Positions 26,938 to 35,065 of a DNA stretch of 64,000 nt are shown one piece after another. Position numbers and translations under genes: made by a program. Source of the stretch: Ornithinibacillus salinisoli (GTDB taxonomy: Bacteria; Bacillota; Bacilli; Bacillales; Amphibacillaceae). Under the pieces are notes generated by a model that had not been told where the DNA came from, did not search any database, and was given only the letters and a program-made list of their open reading frames with translations. The stretch lies in NCBI RefSeq assembly GCF_042682545.1, contig NZ_JBHUHQ010000013.1; one strand, written 5' to 3'. Position 1 is the first letter of the stretch. Each line of letters opens with the position of its first letter.

Positions 26938-27816
26938 GTGAAAAAAACAGTGTTTTATATCGGTGTTATATTATTAATTATGCTCAGTGCCTGTACAAAC
27001 GGTGATGAATCAGACTCAGATGAACATGTTGGCGAAGAGACAAAAGAACAGCAAGAGGAAGTGGAAATAGAGGAAGAATCGGATCGAGCTGAAAAGGAAG
27101 AAGAATTAGAAGAAATAGAGGATGAAGATCAACGAGAAGAGGACCTGGTTGTTAAAGCTAAATATAAGATTAGTGAAAATTGGTCAGTTGAACCAATCGT
27201 AGAAGGAACTAATGAAAACGTGGTATTGTTAACCATTGATGATGCTCCTGATAAATATGCGTTAGAAATGGCTCAAACCTTAAAACAATTAGATGCCGGT
27301 GCAATCTTTTTTGTTAATGGTCATTTTTTAGATACACCAGAAGAAAAAGAAATACTTAAACAGATTCATGATATGGGTTTTGTCATTGGAAATCATACGT
27401 ATAGCCATGCCTTTTTACCTGATTTAACAAATGAAGAACAACAAAAAGAATTGGTACAATTAAATGATGAATTGGAAGAAATAATCGGTGAACGTCCATC
27501 CTTTTTTAGAGCGCCTAATGGTGCAAATACTGATTTTTCGATGCAAGCTGCCGAGGATGAAGAAATGGTTGTTATGAATTGGACATATGGTTACGATTAT
27601 TTTACTCCATATATGGAGGCAGACAAATTGACAACAGCAATGGTTACTGGAGAAGGTCCTGAAGTTGATGTACCTTATTCCTTATTAAAACCAGGAGCAA
27701 ATTTATTAATGCATGACAGAGAATGGACCAATGAGGCATTAGAGGATATTGTAATTGGATTAAGAGAACAAGGTTACGAAATTCTTGATCCCCATTTAAT
27801 TCAAACCGTTAAATAG
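26938..27816 (+). CDS. Polysaccharide deacetylase (NodB homology) lipoprotein
   Basis: A lipoprotein (signal ending LSACT) with a 45-residue linker made almost wholly of Glu and Asp, then a NodB domain from about residue 95. Motif 1 reads TIDDAPD rather than the common TFDDGP, motif 2 is HTYSH, and motif 3 is RAPNGA. The metal Asp-His-His set is intact, so activity on a cell-wall sugar (peptidoglycan or chitin-like) is likely. GTG start with AGGAGG. A possible promoter has TTGTCA at 26870 and TAAACT at 26893, with a CTTGTC/GACAAG palindrome on it. Confidence 0.85.
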   Translation: MKKTVFYIGVILLIMLSACTNGDESDSDEHVGEETKEQQEEVEIEEESDRAEKEEELEEIEDEDQREEDLVVKAKYKISENWSVEPIVEGTNENVVLLTIDDAPDKYALEMAQTLKQLDAGAIFFVNGHFLDTPEEKEILKQIHDMGFVIGNHTYSHAFLPDLTNEEQQKELVQLNDELEEIIGERPSFFRAPNGANTDFSMQAAEDEEMVVMNWTYGYDYFTPYMEADKLTTAMVTGEGPEVDVPYSLLKPGANLLMHDREWTNEALEDIVIGLREQGYEILDPHLIQTVK

Positions 27817-27827
27817 TATCAATAACA

Positions 27828-27856
27828 AAAGTCAGTGGAATACCGCTGACTTTTTT
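27828..27856 (+). terminator. Terminator of the deacetylase gene
   Basis: AAAGTCAG and CTGACTTT arms, inner G-C pair, then TTTTTT. Confidence 0.8.
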
Positions 27857-28013
27857 AGATGTGATAACAAGTACTGGTAAGCGCCTCATAGCTCCCCCTA
27901 AAAGTTTAATTAATAGAGACCTTCCGCATACCCTCTTTATCTTCCACAATCCTTCTCCTTTAGTAAAAAACGTATCTGCTTATTACATAATTACCCCCTA
28001 CGTAGAATATATT

Positions 28014-28352
28014 CTAATTTACTTCTTCTACTTCAAATTTCAATCTATCTAAATCCCAGATGTCTTCATCATAATTTTTGATAACATTAACCTTTACTTT
28101 TTGCCCTACTTTATAGTCTTCTGGATTTGAAACTCGAATAGTTTGTGACATTGACTCCTTTTCAATTTCAAATGAATCTGTAGAAGATACTGTTTCGCTA
28201 ATTGTCATTCGTCCTTTAACTTCAATATCCCCAATTTCTTCGTCAATTTCTGTTATGTTCCCTTCAATAAATATTCCATCCTTATTCTGGGAACAACCTA
28301 TCAAAGTGAAAAATAAAATTGCAATAATGAAGAATACCTTGCTTTTTGACAT
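28014..28352 (-). CDS. Small acidic lipoprotein of unknown function
   Basis: A signal peptide ending LIGCS, then about 90 residues rich in Glu, Asp and Val with a beta-rich pattern (VKGRMTISE, TIRVSNPEDYKVGQKVKVNV). The 'Y-K-V-G-Q-K-V-K-V' stretch recalls the DUF3221/OB-like lipoproteins, but I cannot assign a family. The start at 28352 follows AAAGGGGG; the ATG at 28382 is upstream of that SD. 112 residues. Confidence 0.65.
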   Translation of the reverse strand: MSKSKVFFIIAILFFTLIGCSQNKDGIFIEGNITEIDEEIGDIEVKGRMTISETVSSTDSFEIEKESMSQTIRVSNPEDYKVGQKVKVNVIKNYDEDIWDLDRLKFEVEEVN

Positions 28353-28619
28353 TAGGAATTTCCCCCTTTTATTTTGTTCCATAATCCTGCCAGTTGTATA
28401 ACATACTTCTTATTTTAACATAAAATTCCATAACGTCCTTTTTATAGTCAAAACCCACAATATTTTATAAAGCAGGCTATTATAATGAAAACTTTGTTTG
28501 GAACGCAATGTTACATCACAATTGTAACTAGGGAGCAATTTGGATAAGTTACTTCGCAAGTTATTTTAATTGTAACAAACCATGTGAAAACACTTTTTAA
28601 AATGTTACACTAATTACTA
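28353..28619. other. AT-rich intergenic stretch upstream of SR1
   Basis: No ORF. The motif TGTTACA or its complement recurs (near 28508, 28523, 28571, 28603), including a loose palindrome TTACATCACAATTGTAA. These could be extra regulator contacts upstream of the SR1 promoter, but no known consensus fits. Confidence 0.35.
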
Positions 28620-28648
28620 TTGAAAAATTAATTATGTCATACTATAAT
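28620..28648 (+). promoter_or_regulatory. SigA promoter of the SR1 homologue
   Basis: TTGAAA (28620-28625) and a perfect TATAAT (28643-28648) with 17 bases between. Predicted transcription starts near 28655. Confidence 0.85.
28633..28643 (+). promoter_or_regulatory. CcpN-type operator
   Basis: TATGTCATACT fits the published CcpN consensus TRTGHYATAYW at all 11 positions and sits between the -35 and -10. A weaker 9-of-11 match lies on the opposite strand at 28655-28665. CcpN represses sr1, gapB and pckA in B. subtilis when glucose is present. Confidence 0.7.
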
Positions 28649-28692
28649 ATAAATAAGGTAACATAATTAATGATAAGGGAGTTGGGCCACAC

Positions 28693-28800
28693 ATGGGCAC
28701 AATAGTTTGTCAAGATTGTCAGAAAGTTATTGATTACTATGATGAGGAAAAAGTGACAACGATTTATAGTACATGTCCAACTTGTAAATCAAATAAATAA
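28693..28800 (+). CDS. sr1P: SR1P-like GapA-binding peptide
   Basis: A 35-residue ORF starting MGTIVCQDC, with 'EEKVTTIY' in the middle and a second pair CPTC near the end. The start and the CxxC pairs match SR1P of B. subtilis, which binds the glyceraldehyde-3-phosphate dehydrogenase GapA and strengthens its contact with RNase J1. The SD AAGGGAG precedes the ATG at a slightly long distance. Two CxxC pairs suggest a zinc-knuckle fold. It lies downstream of pdhD, as in B. subtilis. Confidence 0.85.
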   Translation: MGTIVCQDCQKVIDYYDEEKVTTIYSTCPTCKSNK

Positions 28801-28830
28801 TGGGATTGTAAGTATTTCATACCCTACTTT

Positions 28831-28865
28831 TAACCGCAGTATTTCTTACTGCGGTTATTTTTTGT
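28831..28865 (+). terminator. Terminator of SR1
   Basis: AACCGCAGTA and TACTGCGGTT arms with a 5-base loop, then ATTTTTTT. Confidence 0.9.
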
Positions 28866-28961
28866 AATCAAATTTGTCGAAGGTCAAAATAATAGCCAAC
28901 TTGAATAAATCAATGATAGGATAAATTAACAATAACTTTACTTTAATTGGGGGAGAAGTAT

Positions 28962-29921
28962 ATGGGCTGGAATACAAAAGTAACTGAGTTATTACATATT
29001 GAATATCCAATCATCCAAGGTGGGCTTGCCTATCTAGCATATGCAGATCTTGCTGCTGCCGTTTCAAATGCAGGTGGACTAGGACAAATTACAGCGATGA
29101 GTTTACAAAATCCAGATCAATTAAGGCGAGAGATTCAGAAGGTTAGAAAATTAACAAATAACCCTTTTGGGGTTAACTATGCTATCGGTCAGCATGGCCG
29201 TGCCTATGAAGATATGGTTCAAGTTGCAATTGATGAACAAGTTCCAGTGATTTCAGTAACTGGAGGAAACCCTAAAGGGGTATTAGATATGGTACAACCC
29301 CATGGTATAAAGACACTTGTATTAGTTGCTGCAAAAAGACAAGCAGAAAAGGCGGAAGAATTAGGTGCGGATGCAGTAATGGTAGTTGGTCAAGAAGGTG
29401 GAGGACATTTAGGGCGTGGTGATATTGGAACGTTTGTACTTACACCACAAGTAGTTGACCATGTATCGATTCCGGTTATTGCTTCGGGTGGAATTGTTGA
29501 TGGCCGTGGATTAATGGCAGCGTTAGCTCTCGGTGCTGAAGGTATCGAAATGGGAACTAGATTCATTGCTACAAAAGAGTGTGTTGATGCTCATGCAAAT
29601 TATAAAAACGATATTTTACATGCAGATGAAAATTCTACAGTAGTGATTAAACGTTCAATAGGAACACCTGCACGAGCCTTAAAGAATCCATGGACAGATC
29701 AAATATTGGAAATAGAGAAAAAGAATAAAGGGTACGAATCTCTGAAAAATTACATAAGTGGGAAAGCAAATAAGCAATATATTATTGAAGGAGATCGTAC
29801 ACATGGATTTGGATGGTCTGGACAAGGTGCAGCGAGAATAGATAGTGTACCAACTGTACAAGAATTATTTCAAAAGATGATAGAAGAAGCAGAATTAATT
29901 AAACAGAAATATGTAAAGTGA
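28962..29921 (+). CDS. Nitronate monooxygenase / FabK-like flavoprotein
   Basis: A TIM-barrel FMN enzyme of the NPD superfamily. The N-terminus EYPIIQGGLAYLA, VVGQEGGGHLGRGD (FMN and His region), PVIASGGIVDGRG and GAEGIEMGTRFIATKE are typical. The family includes nitronate monooxygenases and the enoyl-ACP reductase FabK; sequence alone favours the monooxygenase-like class but not decisively. ATG 28962 is close behind GGGGGAGAAG; the TTG at 28947 overlaps that SD. 319 residues. Confidence 0.85.
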   Translation: MGWNTKVTELLHIEYPIIQGGLAYLAYADLAAAVSNAGGLGQITAMSLQNPDQLRREIQKVRKLTNNPFGVNYAIGQHGRAYEDMVQVAIDEQVPVISVTGGNPKGVLDMVQPHGIKTLVLVAAKRQAEKAEELGADAVMVVGQEGGGHLGRGDIGTFVLTPQVVDHVSIPVIASGGIVDGRGLMAALALGAEGIEMGTRFIATKECVDAHANYKNDILHADENSTVVIKRSIGTPARALKNPWTDQILEIEKKNKGYESLKNYISGKANKQYIIEGDRTHGFGWSGQGAARIDSVPTVQELFQKMIEEAELIKQKYVK

Positions 29922-29935
29922 GGTGTACTAATAAC

Positions 29936-30208
29936 GTGAACTACCAATATCCATTTGATATAAGTTGGACCAAGCAAGAGGTAATTGATGTCGTACAATT
30001 TTTTTCGTTGATTGAGCAGGCGTACGAAAGAGGAGTCAGTCGGGAACAATTAATGAGTGCATACCGAAAATTTAAACAGATAGTTCCTTCTAAAAGTGAG
30101 GAAAAGCAATTTTTTACGGATTTTGAAAATGAATCAGGTTATTCGAGTTATCATGCAGTTAAAAAAGCAATAGAGAATAAAGAAGCACAAAATATTAAGA
30201 TGAAATAA
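29936..30208 (+). CDS. yktA: UPF0223 family protein YktA
   Basis: A 90-residue protein starting NYQYPFDISWTKQEVIDVV, with 'KFKQIVPSKSEEKQFFTDFENESGYSSY' in the middle; both segments are diagnostic of YktA. It appears helical and soluble, with unknown function. GTG 29936 has GAGGTG ten bases upstream. It lies 14 bases after the nitronate monooxygenase gene and is probably cotranscribed. Confidence 0.88.
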   Translation: MNYQYPFDISWTKQEVIDVVQFFSLIEQAYERGVSREQLMSAYRKFKQIVPSKSEEKQFFTDFENESGYSSYHAVKKAIENKEAQNIKMK

Positions 30209-30240
30209 GCACCAACTCAATATAGAGTTGGTGCTTTAAT
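30207..30240. terminator. Terminator between yktA and yktB
   Basis: Perfect 12-base arms AAGCACCAACTC and GAGTTGGTGCTT with a 6-base loop in a convergent gap. Confidence 0.8.
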
Positions 30241-30244
30241 TTGT

Positions 30245-30868
30245 TCATGCTTGGAGTGCTTTTTGATAAAAAGGTATTAACGTTTGATACGTTTCCTTCA
30301 CCTTTTCAATAAATAAATCACCGTTGGTAACCGTTTTATCTACTGGTGAAAAATGTCTCCCAATAAGAAACTCTGCTTTTTTAATATCTCTAAACCTTTC
30401 CACATGCTTCAATTCTAGATCTTGTAATGCGAATGCATCTTTTTTCGTATGATCTAATGATACAACATAATCATCTGGTAGTTTTTTTAGTTCCTTAAAA
30501 CTAGTTACAAATTCATTAGCAATTTCTTTTTTATGATCTAATTCATAGATAAGTGCAAGCCAAATAAATACATGATCATCAAACAAACCAACTTGAAAAT
30601 GCGGATGCTTTTTATATCCACGTTTATTATTTGCAATTGCTAGCCAAGTATCTTTTGGTGGATTTACTGTTCTTCTAGCGTGTTTTGCTATATGTAAGTA
30701 CATTTCATTGCCTAATTGTGCAGAAAGAAAATCTACTAATTCTGATCCTAATTCCTGAAACTTCGGTTGAATGTTTGTTTGAATTGATTCCATTCTTTCA
30801 TCCAAACCATCTATAGTAAATGTATTAAAATCGTTTTTGTTAAACCCTTGAAATGTCAACTGTATCAT
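30245..30868 (-). CDS. yktB: UPF0637 / DUF1054 family protein YktB
   Basis: A 207-residue soluble protein with 'ARRTVNPPKDTWLAIANNKRGYKKHPHFQVGLFDDHVFIW', the core of the YktB family. Function unknown. The neighbours yktA and suhB (yktC) are the same as in B. subtilis. A short AT-rich upstream gap holds no clear promoter. Confidence 0.9.
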   Translation of the reverse strand: MIQLTFQGFNKNDFNTFTIDGLDERMESIQTNIQPKFQELGSELVDFLSAQLGNEMYLHIAKHARRTVNPPKDTWLAIANNKRGYKKHPHFQVGLFDDHVFIWLALIYELDHKKEIANEFVTSFKELKKLPDDYVVSLDHTKKDAFALQDLELKHVERFRDIKKAEFLIGRHFSPVDKTVTNGDLFIEKVKETYQTLIPFYQKALQA

Positions 30869-31131
30869 CCTTTCAGTAATTAATAATAATTATTAATTAA
30901 AATTGATAATCAGTCAAGCATTACAATGAAGTTCCAAATATTCTGTTCAAACCAAAATTTTTATAGTACCTTGAAGGACATCAACTAGAGACTAAAATTT
31001 CGTAAATAATTGAACGAAAATGGAAAAAACTCATATATATAAAGAAAATATAATTATTATGGTCAAAATCATATTGTATTCATTCATTTATTATCCACTT
31101 TAGAAAATGTTAGGAAAGGGCGTGGATCATT

Positions 31132-31323
31132 TTGAAATATGTACTTGAAACCTTAAGATTAGAAGAAGAACGTGAAAAACTCCCTGTAATTCGTATGGAA
31201 ATTGATTATGAACTATTAACACTTTATGATGCATTACAGGCAGATGATACAGTTCTAATAATAAAAACAAAAGAACGGCTAGAACAACTAAGAAGACAAT
31301 TAATTAAACTTGAAAATAAATAA
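31132..31323 (+). CDS. ykzI: YkzI-like small protein
   Basis: A 63-residue highly charged helical protein preceding suhB, the place of ykzI in B. subtilis. It has Leu/Ile heptads in 'KTKERLEQLRRQLIKLENK', likely a coiled coil. TTG start with AGGAAAGGG 11 bases upstream. Assignment rests on position, size and helix pattern; function unknown. Confidence 0.7.
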   Translation: MKYVLETLRLEEEREKLPVIRMEIDYELLTLYDALQADDTVLIIKTKERLEQLRRQLIKLENK

Positions 31324-31408
31324 ATCCATATTCCTTCATAAAATATGACTAGATATCTTGAATTTGATAAGCTATATAATATAACACGAAAAATATGGAG
31401 GAAATAAT

Positions 31409-32218
31409 ATGGATGAAGACACTCGAGATGAATTATTTCACCAAGCAAAAAAGTGGGTAGAAGAAGCTGGTGAAATAATTCGCAATAAAATAAACGATCC
31501 TTTAACTATCGATACAAAGTCGGATGCAAAGGATTTAGTTACACAAATGGATAAAGCTATTGAATACTTTTTTGTTCAGCGAATTAAACAAGAGTATCCT
31601 AATCATTTAGTGCTGAGTGAAGAAGGGTATGGCGATGATGTAACATCAATGGACGGAACGATATGGATTATTGATCCAATCGATGGGACAATGAATTTTG
31701 TACAACAAAAAAGAAACTTCGCTATTTCAGTTGGTATTTACCATGATGGAGTAGGGGAAATTGGGTTAATCTATAATGTGATTGACGATGTGCTTTACAG
31801 TGCAAAACGAACTCAGGGGGCATTTCGAAATGATGTGAAGTTGCCAAAATTAAAAGAACGTTTAACCTTAGAGAAATCCATGCTCGGATTAAATCATTAC
31901 TGGCTATGTGATAATAGACTTGTTGAAGGGACAGAAATGCAGCGTCTTGTCAGAAAAATACGCGGAACAAGGTCATATGGATCCGCTGCTCTTGAATTTG
32001 CTTTCGTCGCAGAAGGAATTTTGGACGGTTACTTAGCAATAAGTCTTTCACCTTGGGATATTGCAGCCGGAATGGTGATTGTGAATGAGGTCGGAGGGGT
32101 ATCCACAAATATTGAGGGAAAACCACTTCATATTTTAGAGAAGAATTCGGTTATGACTTGCCATCCTGCTATACATGATCAGTTAATACAGGAATATATT
32201 CAAGTAGGAAAAAAGTGA
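31409..32218 (+). CDS. suhB: Inositol monophosphatase family phosphatase
   Basis: A Mg2+-dependent sugar phosphatase. The metal motifs VTQMDKAIE, LSEEGYGDD, IDPIDGTMNFVQ and SPWDIAAGMVIVNEVGG are all present. 269 residues, as for B. subtilis YktC. The true substrate (inositol phosphate, NADP-type or other phosphates) cannot be told from sequence. It has GGAGG before the ATG. Confidence 0.93.
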   Translation: MDEDTRDELFHQAKKWVEEAGEIIRNKINDPLTIDTKSDAKDLVTQMDKAIEYFFVQRIKQEYPNHLVLSEEGYGDDVTSMDGTIWIIDPIDGTMNFVQQKRNFAISVGIYHDGVGEIGLIYNVIDDVLYSAKRTQGAFRNDVKLPKLKERLTLEKSMLGLNHYWLCDNRLVEGTEMQRLVRKIRGTRSYGSAALEFAFVAEGILDGYLAISLSPWDIAAGMVIVNEVGGVSTNIEGKPLHILEKNSVMTCHPAIHDQLIQEYIQVGKK

Positions 32219-32242
32219 CTTATTAGGAAGTCACTTTTTTCC
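32208..32242. terminator. Bidirectional terminator suhB / ylaF
   Basis: Arms AAAAAGTGACT and AGTCACTTTTT, T-runs on both strands; the suhB stop codon lies in the stem. Confidence 0.85.
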
Positions 32243-32399
32243 TTTTTAATGAAATACCCAAGCCCATCACAATAAAACCTAGGAACAAAAATAAGAGAAT
32301 AAATCCGACACTTCGGAATGCAATAGCCACTCCAACCGCTAAGAATAAAAGGATTACTACTACAGCCAATAAAAACATTGGAATGTTCATGTTTTTCAT
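32223..32399 (-). CDS. ylaF: YlaF family small membrane protein
   Basis: A 58-residue protein with two hydrophobic segments and a basic end (SLKRKKVTS). MKNMN plus 'GVAIAFRSVGFILLFLFLGFIVMGLGISLKRK' matches YlaF (DUF5325). The longest frame starts at 32489, but GAGGTGGATCAGC lies directly before the ATG at 32399. Function unknown. Confidence 0.8.
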   Translation of the reverse strand: MKNMNIPMFLLAVVVILLFLAVGVAIAFRSVGFILLFLFLGFIVMGLGISLKRKKVTS

Positions 32400-32547
32400 G
32401 CTGATCCACCTCGACTTTCTATATGTAAAGTATATAATGTTTCCTTGCAATTTACAAAAAATGTGGGAAAAGGAGTAAGAAACTAGCATATTTGAGATAA
32501 ATTTAGTATGATTACAAAGAGTTATTTTGTTGTAATGGGGGATACAT

Positions 32548-32856
32548 ATGTTTTTTGATTTTGTAATGGACCGATTTGGCGAAGATCATATTTTTTCGGT
32601 ATTTTTTATCGTGAATTTTATTTTAGCTGCAATTGCGTATAAATTAGGTTTTGCTAGAAAGCTTTCTGTTCTCAAGTCAATTATTGTCTATATTCTTCTT
32701 GCGATCGGCGTATTTGTCCTAAATATCATGTTTATAGTACTACCAATTGCTTGGGCATCCACTCCGTTGCCAATCGCTGAAAGTTTAGTTGTAATTTGTC
32801 TTATATTAGGTATTTATCGTTTTCGTTTATATTTGCAACGTCAATCGAAAGAATGA
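32548..32856 (+). CDS. ylaH: YlaH-like membrane protein
   Basis: A 102-residue protein with three hydrophobic segments and the YlaH signature 'LPIAWASTPLPIAESLVV'. A basic C-terminus follows. The SD is TGGGGGATAC. Function unknown. In B. subtilis typA lies between ylaF and ylaH; here the two are adjacent and divergent with nothing between. Confidence 0.85.
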   Translation: MFFDFVMDRFGEDHIFSVFFIVNFILAAIAYKLGFARKLSVLKSIIVYILLAIGVFVLNIMFIVLPIAWASTPLPIAESLVVICLILGIYRFRLYLQRQSKE

Positions 32857-32865
32857 TGAAATGAG

Positions 32866-32895
32866 AAAACCCACTCTGTGTAGTGGGTTTTATTT
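32866..32895 (+). terminator. Terminator of ylaH
   Basis: AAAACCCACT and AGTGGGTTTT arms with a 5-base loop, then ATTT. Confidence 0.75.
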
Positions 32896-32921
32896 GTTTA
32901 AACTAAATAATAAGGTCAAGG

Positions 32922-33125
32922 TTAGATTAATTCATTTGTTTTTTTCTTTTCTCGATACAAACGAAAATTACCTGTTTCATGACGTTTGGTCGTATTTTCT
33001 CCAACTCTTTCATAGCATGAATCGCATAAATACATATGAATTCGACGATTTCTTAACCGTTTTGCTTGTAACGAGTTTTCTTCAATATCCTCCACCTGGT
33101 CACATATTACACATTTAACTTGCAT
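32922..33125 (-). CDS. ylaI: YlaI family zinc-ribbon protein
   Basis: A 67-residue protein with CVIC near the N-terminus and CDSC 32 residues later, forming a likely zinc site, and a basic RNRRIHMYLC segment between. It matches YlaI (DUF2197). The ATG at 33125 follows AGAGGTG; the longer frame to 33158 lacks an SD. Function unknown. Confidence 0.85.
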   Translation of the reverse strand: MQVKCVICDQVEDIEENSLQAKRLRNRRIHMYLCDSCYERVGENTTKRHETGNFRLYREKKKTNELI

Positions 33126-33260
33126 ATTTTCACCTCTATAGTAGGAGTGTTCATTCATAACTATAACATATAAAAGTGTGGTAGAGGAATACGAATAGTA
33201 GTTTAAACTAAAAATAATAGGGGTATTAGTAAATAAATAGTAAACGAAAGGATGGTTTAC

Positions 33261-33521
33261 TTGAGAAAAAGATATATTGTCTCAGCATTAGGTATAGCTG
33301 GTGTTGCAGGAATGTTAATCGGGAATAAGAATGTTCGCCGTAATAACTTTATGAAGCAAGAGTCAAATGCTACTATCGTAAATGCTGGAATTCCAGATCA
33401 AGTCTCTAGTGAAAATGAAGCACAATTAGATAATGCCAAAATGGTATCAGAGGGTTCATCATACGGTGTTAACTATTTCAATGATACACAACAGCATGAT
33501 AGCGTGGAAAATAACGAATAG
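33261..33521 (+). CDS. Small secreted or membrane-anchored protein, unknown
   Basis: About 86 residues: a short basic N-terminus, one hydrophobic stretch (IVSALGIAGVAGMLIG), then a polar tail rich in Asn, Gln, Ser and Glu. TTG 33261 is nine bases from AAAGG; the ATG at 33252 overlaps that SD. I do not recognise the family. It sits between ylaI and ylaJ and shares a terminator with ylaJ. Confidence 0.55.
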   Translation: MRKRYIVSALGIAGVAGMLIGNKNVRRNNFMKQESNATIVNAGIPDQVSSENEAQLDNAKMVSEGSSYGVNYFNDTQQHDSVENNE

Positions 33522-33527
33522 ATAAAG

Positions 33528-33580
33528 AAAAGAGGCTATCCTAAAAGTCATGTTTCATGCTTTATAGGATAGCCTCTTTA
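33528..33580. terminator. Bidirectional terminator before ylaJ
   Basis: Arms AAAGAGGCTATCCTA and TAGGATAGCCTCTTT, with loop-side AA/TT, in a convergent gap. Confidence 0.85.
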
Positions 33581-33585
33581 TCATG

Positions 33586-34200
33586 TTATTCTTCTCGTTT
33601 TTCTTTTTGATTTTTGGATTGTTCATTCTGGATATCATCTAGTTGATTTTCTTCATTGTCATCTTCAAGGATCTCTTTATTAATGTCATCTTGTTGTGGT
33701 TGGTTTTCTGGAATTGGAAGATCGGGCATATATCTACCAACGATTGCAGAAACTTCATCCACTATGCCTTGAATTGGATGACCCTGTTGTATTTTATCTG
33801 CCATTAATCGAATGCGTTCATTTACATCACCATCCGCAACAACAACAGCTGTTTTTCCATATGGGTCATGTTGCAAAGCTTCAAGTACGGAATATTTTAT
33901 TGTACCAACACGGGACCGGTCTAACTCTTTTCGAACATCAATTCCAACTACTGCATAAGGTCCTGCAACAATGGCTACTGCATCATCTACATCCGGAACA
34001 TCACTTGCGACATTTGCTAAATGATCTGCAATTTGTTCATTCGATAACTCAAGTGGTTCTCTAGGGTCTGAGTTTTTCACATTCACGATTCGATCATTTT
34101 GGTCCTGTTCTTTTGATGGTAACGAATTCTCCGTATTATCTTGCTGGCATCCAGCGATTAATAATATGCTAACAAAAAGAATACTAATTCGAAATATCAT
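33586..34200 (-). CDS. ylaJ: YhcN/YlaJ family sporulation lipoprotein
   Basis: A lipoprotein (signal ending LIAGC) with the family core: ELSNEQIADHLANVASDVPDV, 'AIVAGPYAVVGIDV' and 'VVVADGD'. The C-terminal 40 residues are very rich in Asp, Glu, Gln and Asn. 204 residues. Family members are made in the forespore and linked to spore germination, so this points to a sporulating organism. Confidence 0.88.
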   Translation of the reverse strand: MIFRISILFVSILLIAGCQQDNTENSLPSKEQDQNDRIVNVKNSDPREPLELSNEQIADHLANVASDVPDVDDAVAIVAGPYAVVGIDVRKELDRSRVGTIKYSVLEALQHDPYGKTAVVVADGDVNERIRLMADKIQQGHPIQGIVDEVSAIVGRYMPDLPIPENQPQQDDINKEILEDDNEENQLDDIQNEQSKNQKEKREE

Positions 34201-34297
34201 TTGACACTCCTCCTAATAGTTAAAAAAAGTAGAACTTTACTGTTATTCTTAGTAGTAAGTGTCAAATTATACAATCAAAAGTACCTTATCAATCAAG

Positions 34298-34324
34298 TAA
34301 AAAAACGGTCTAGCTACAGACCGT
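34298..34324 (-). terminator. Terminator of ylaL
   Basis: ACGGTCT and AGACCGT arms with a 6-base loop; the neighbouring A-run is a T-run on the minus strand. Confidence 0.8.
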
Positions 34325-34329
34325 CCGAG

Positions 34330-34821
34330 TTACAAAACTTCAATTTTTTTAATTCCCTTTATGGGATTGTCTTTATTAGAACCATCTTGATACATGAGAT
34401 GAACTGGCCCATCTTCCTTAAGTGGTTTTCCTTCGCGTGCAAAAAACAAATATGCGTCCATTAGGTCAGATAAAGACAAAATAATATCTCCATCTCTCGT
34501 AATTAGTTTTGCTTCTTTTGCTTCAGGTTTAACCTCCGCATGATTTATGAAATCTTTAATCGGCATAACGTAAGATTCTGTCAAAATCTTCTTTCCTTCA
34601 AGGCGAGAAATACTTTTATTTACAGGAGGATTGATTTTATGATGGAATACTTCATTTTCCCATCTCTTTGCAGCCTTTTCAATGTCATCCTCATTATTAT
34701 CTATTGGTTGTTTATTTGAAGAAAATGCTTCATGTAGTAATATCTTTCGATCATCAAATATCCAAACCGTAGGGTCCATCGTTATAGAATATGTAACATT
34801 GCCAATAATTGGGACTATCAT
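34330..34821 (-). CDS. ylaL: YlaL family protein
   Basis: A soluble protein of 163 residues beginning MIVPIIGNVTYSITMDPTVWIFDDRK, the YlaL hallmark. The longest frame extends to 34905, but GAAAGGTGG lies six bases before the ATG at 34821, so the upstream 28 residues are not part of it. Function unknown. Confidence 0.83.
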   Translation of the reverse strand: MIVPIIGNVTYSITMDPTVWIFDDRKILLHEAFSSNKQPIDNNEDDIEKAAKRWENEVFHHKINPPVNKSISRLEGKKILTESYVMPIKDFINHAEVKPEAKEAKLITRDGDIILSLSDLMDAYLFFAREGKPLKEDGPVHLMYQDGSNKDNPIKGIKKIEVL

Positions 34822-35065
34822 TTTTTTCCACCTTTCCAAAATGTCTTCTATTAGCATAGCAGACAAATTTATATTTTTCACTAGATCCGATAAATTATCA
34901 CTCATTTTTCTGGTAATATTTCTTTACCCTAATATTTATATTTGCATTTTCTAGATTCTAGCGATAATATAGATAGAAGAAAGTATGTTAAAATTACTAA
35001 TAAAATAAACTTTGATTTCATAAAATTAAGGTAACGAGTATAGTTTTTTAAGTGGAGGGGAGTAT

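Larger units (their letters stand above)
28655..28865 (+). ncRNA. sr1: SR1 dual-function regulatory RNA homologue
   Basis: From the predicted start to the terminator the transcript is about 210 nt, very near the 205 nt of B. subtilis SR1. It encodes the SR1P-like peptide and ends in a strong intrinsic terminator. In B. subtilis the RNA part inhibits ahrC translation by base pairing. Whether pairing to an ahrC mRNA is kept here cannot be judged because ahrC is not in the window. Confidence 0.8.

Noticed and set aside
27861..28052. 63-codon ORF after the deacetylase terminator
   Set aside because: No SD, no recognisable family, and it overlaps the terminator region and the end of the small lipoprotein gene.
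28947..28961. TTG start giving a longer nitronate monooxygenase
   Set aside because: The TTG lies within the SD (GGGGGAGAAG) that serves ATG 28962.
34201..34464. 87-codon plus-strand ORF
   Set aside because: It starts at the ylaJ 5' end and runs antisense through the ylaL terminator; no SD.
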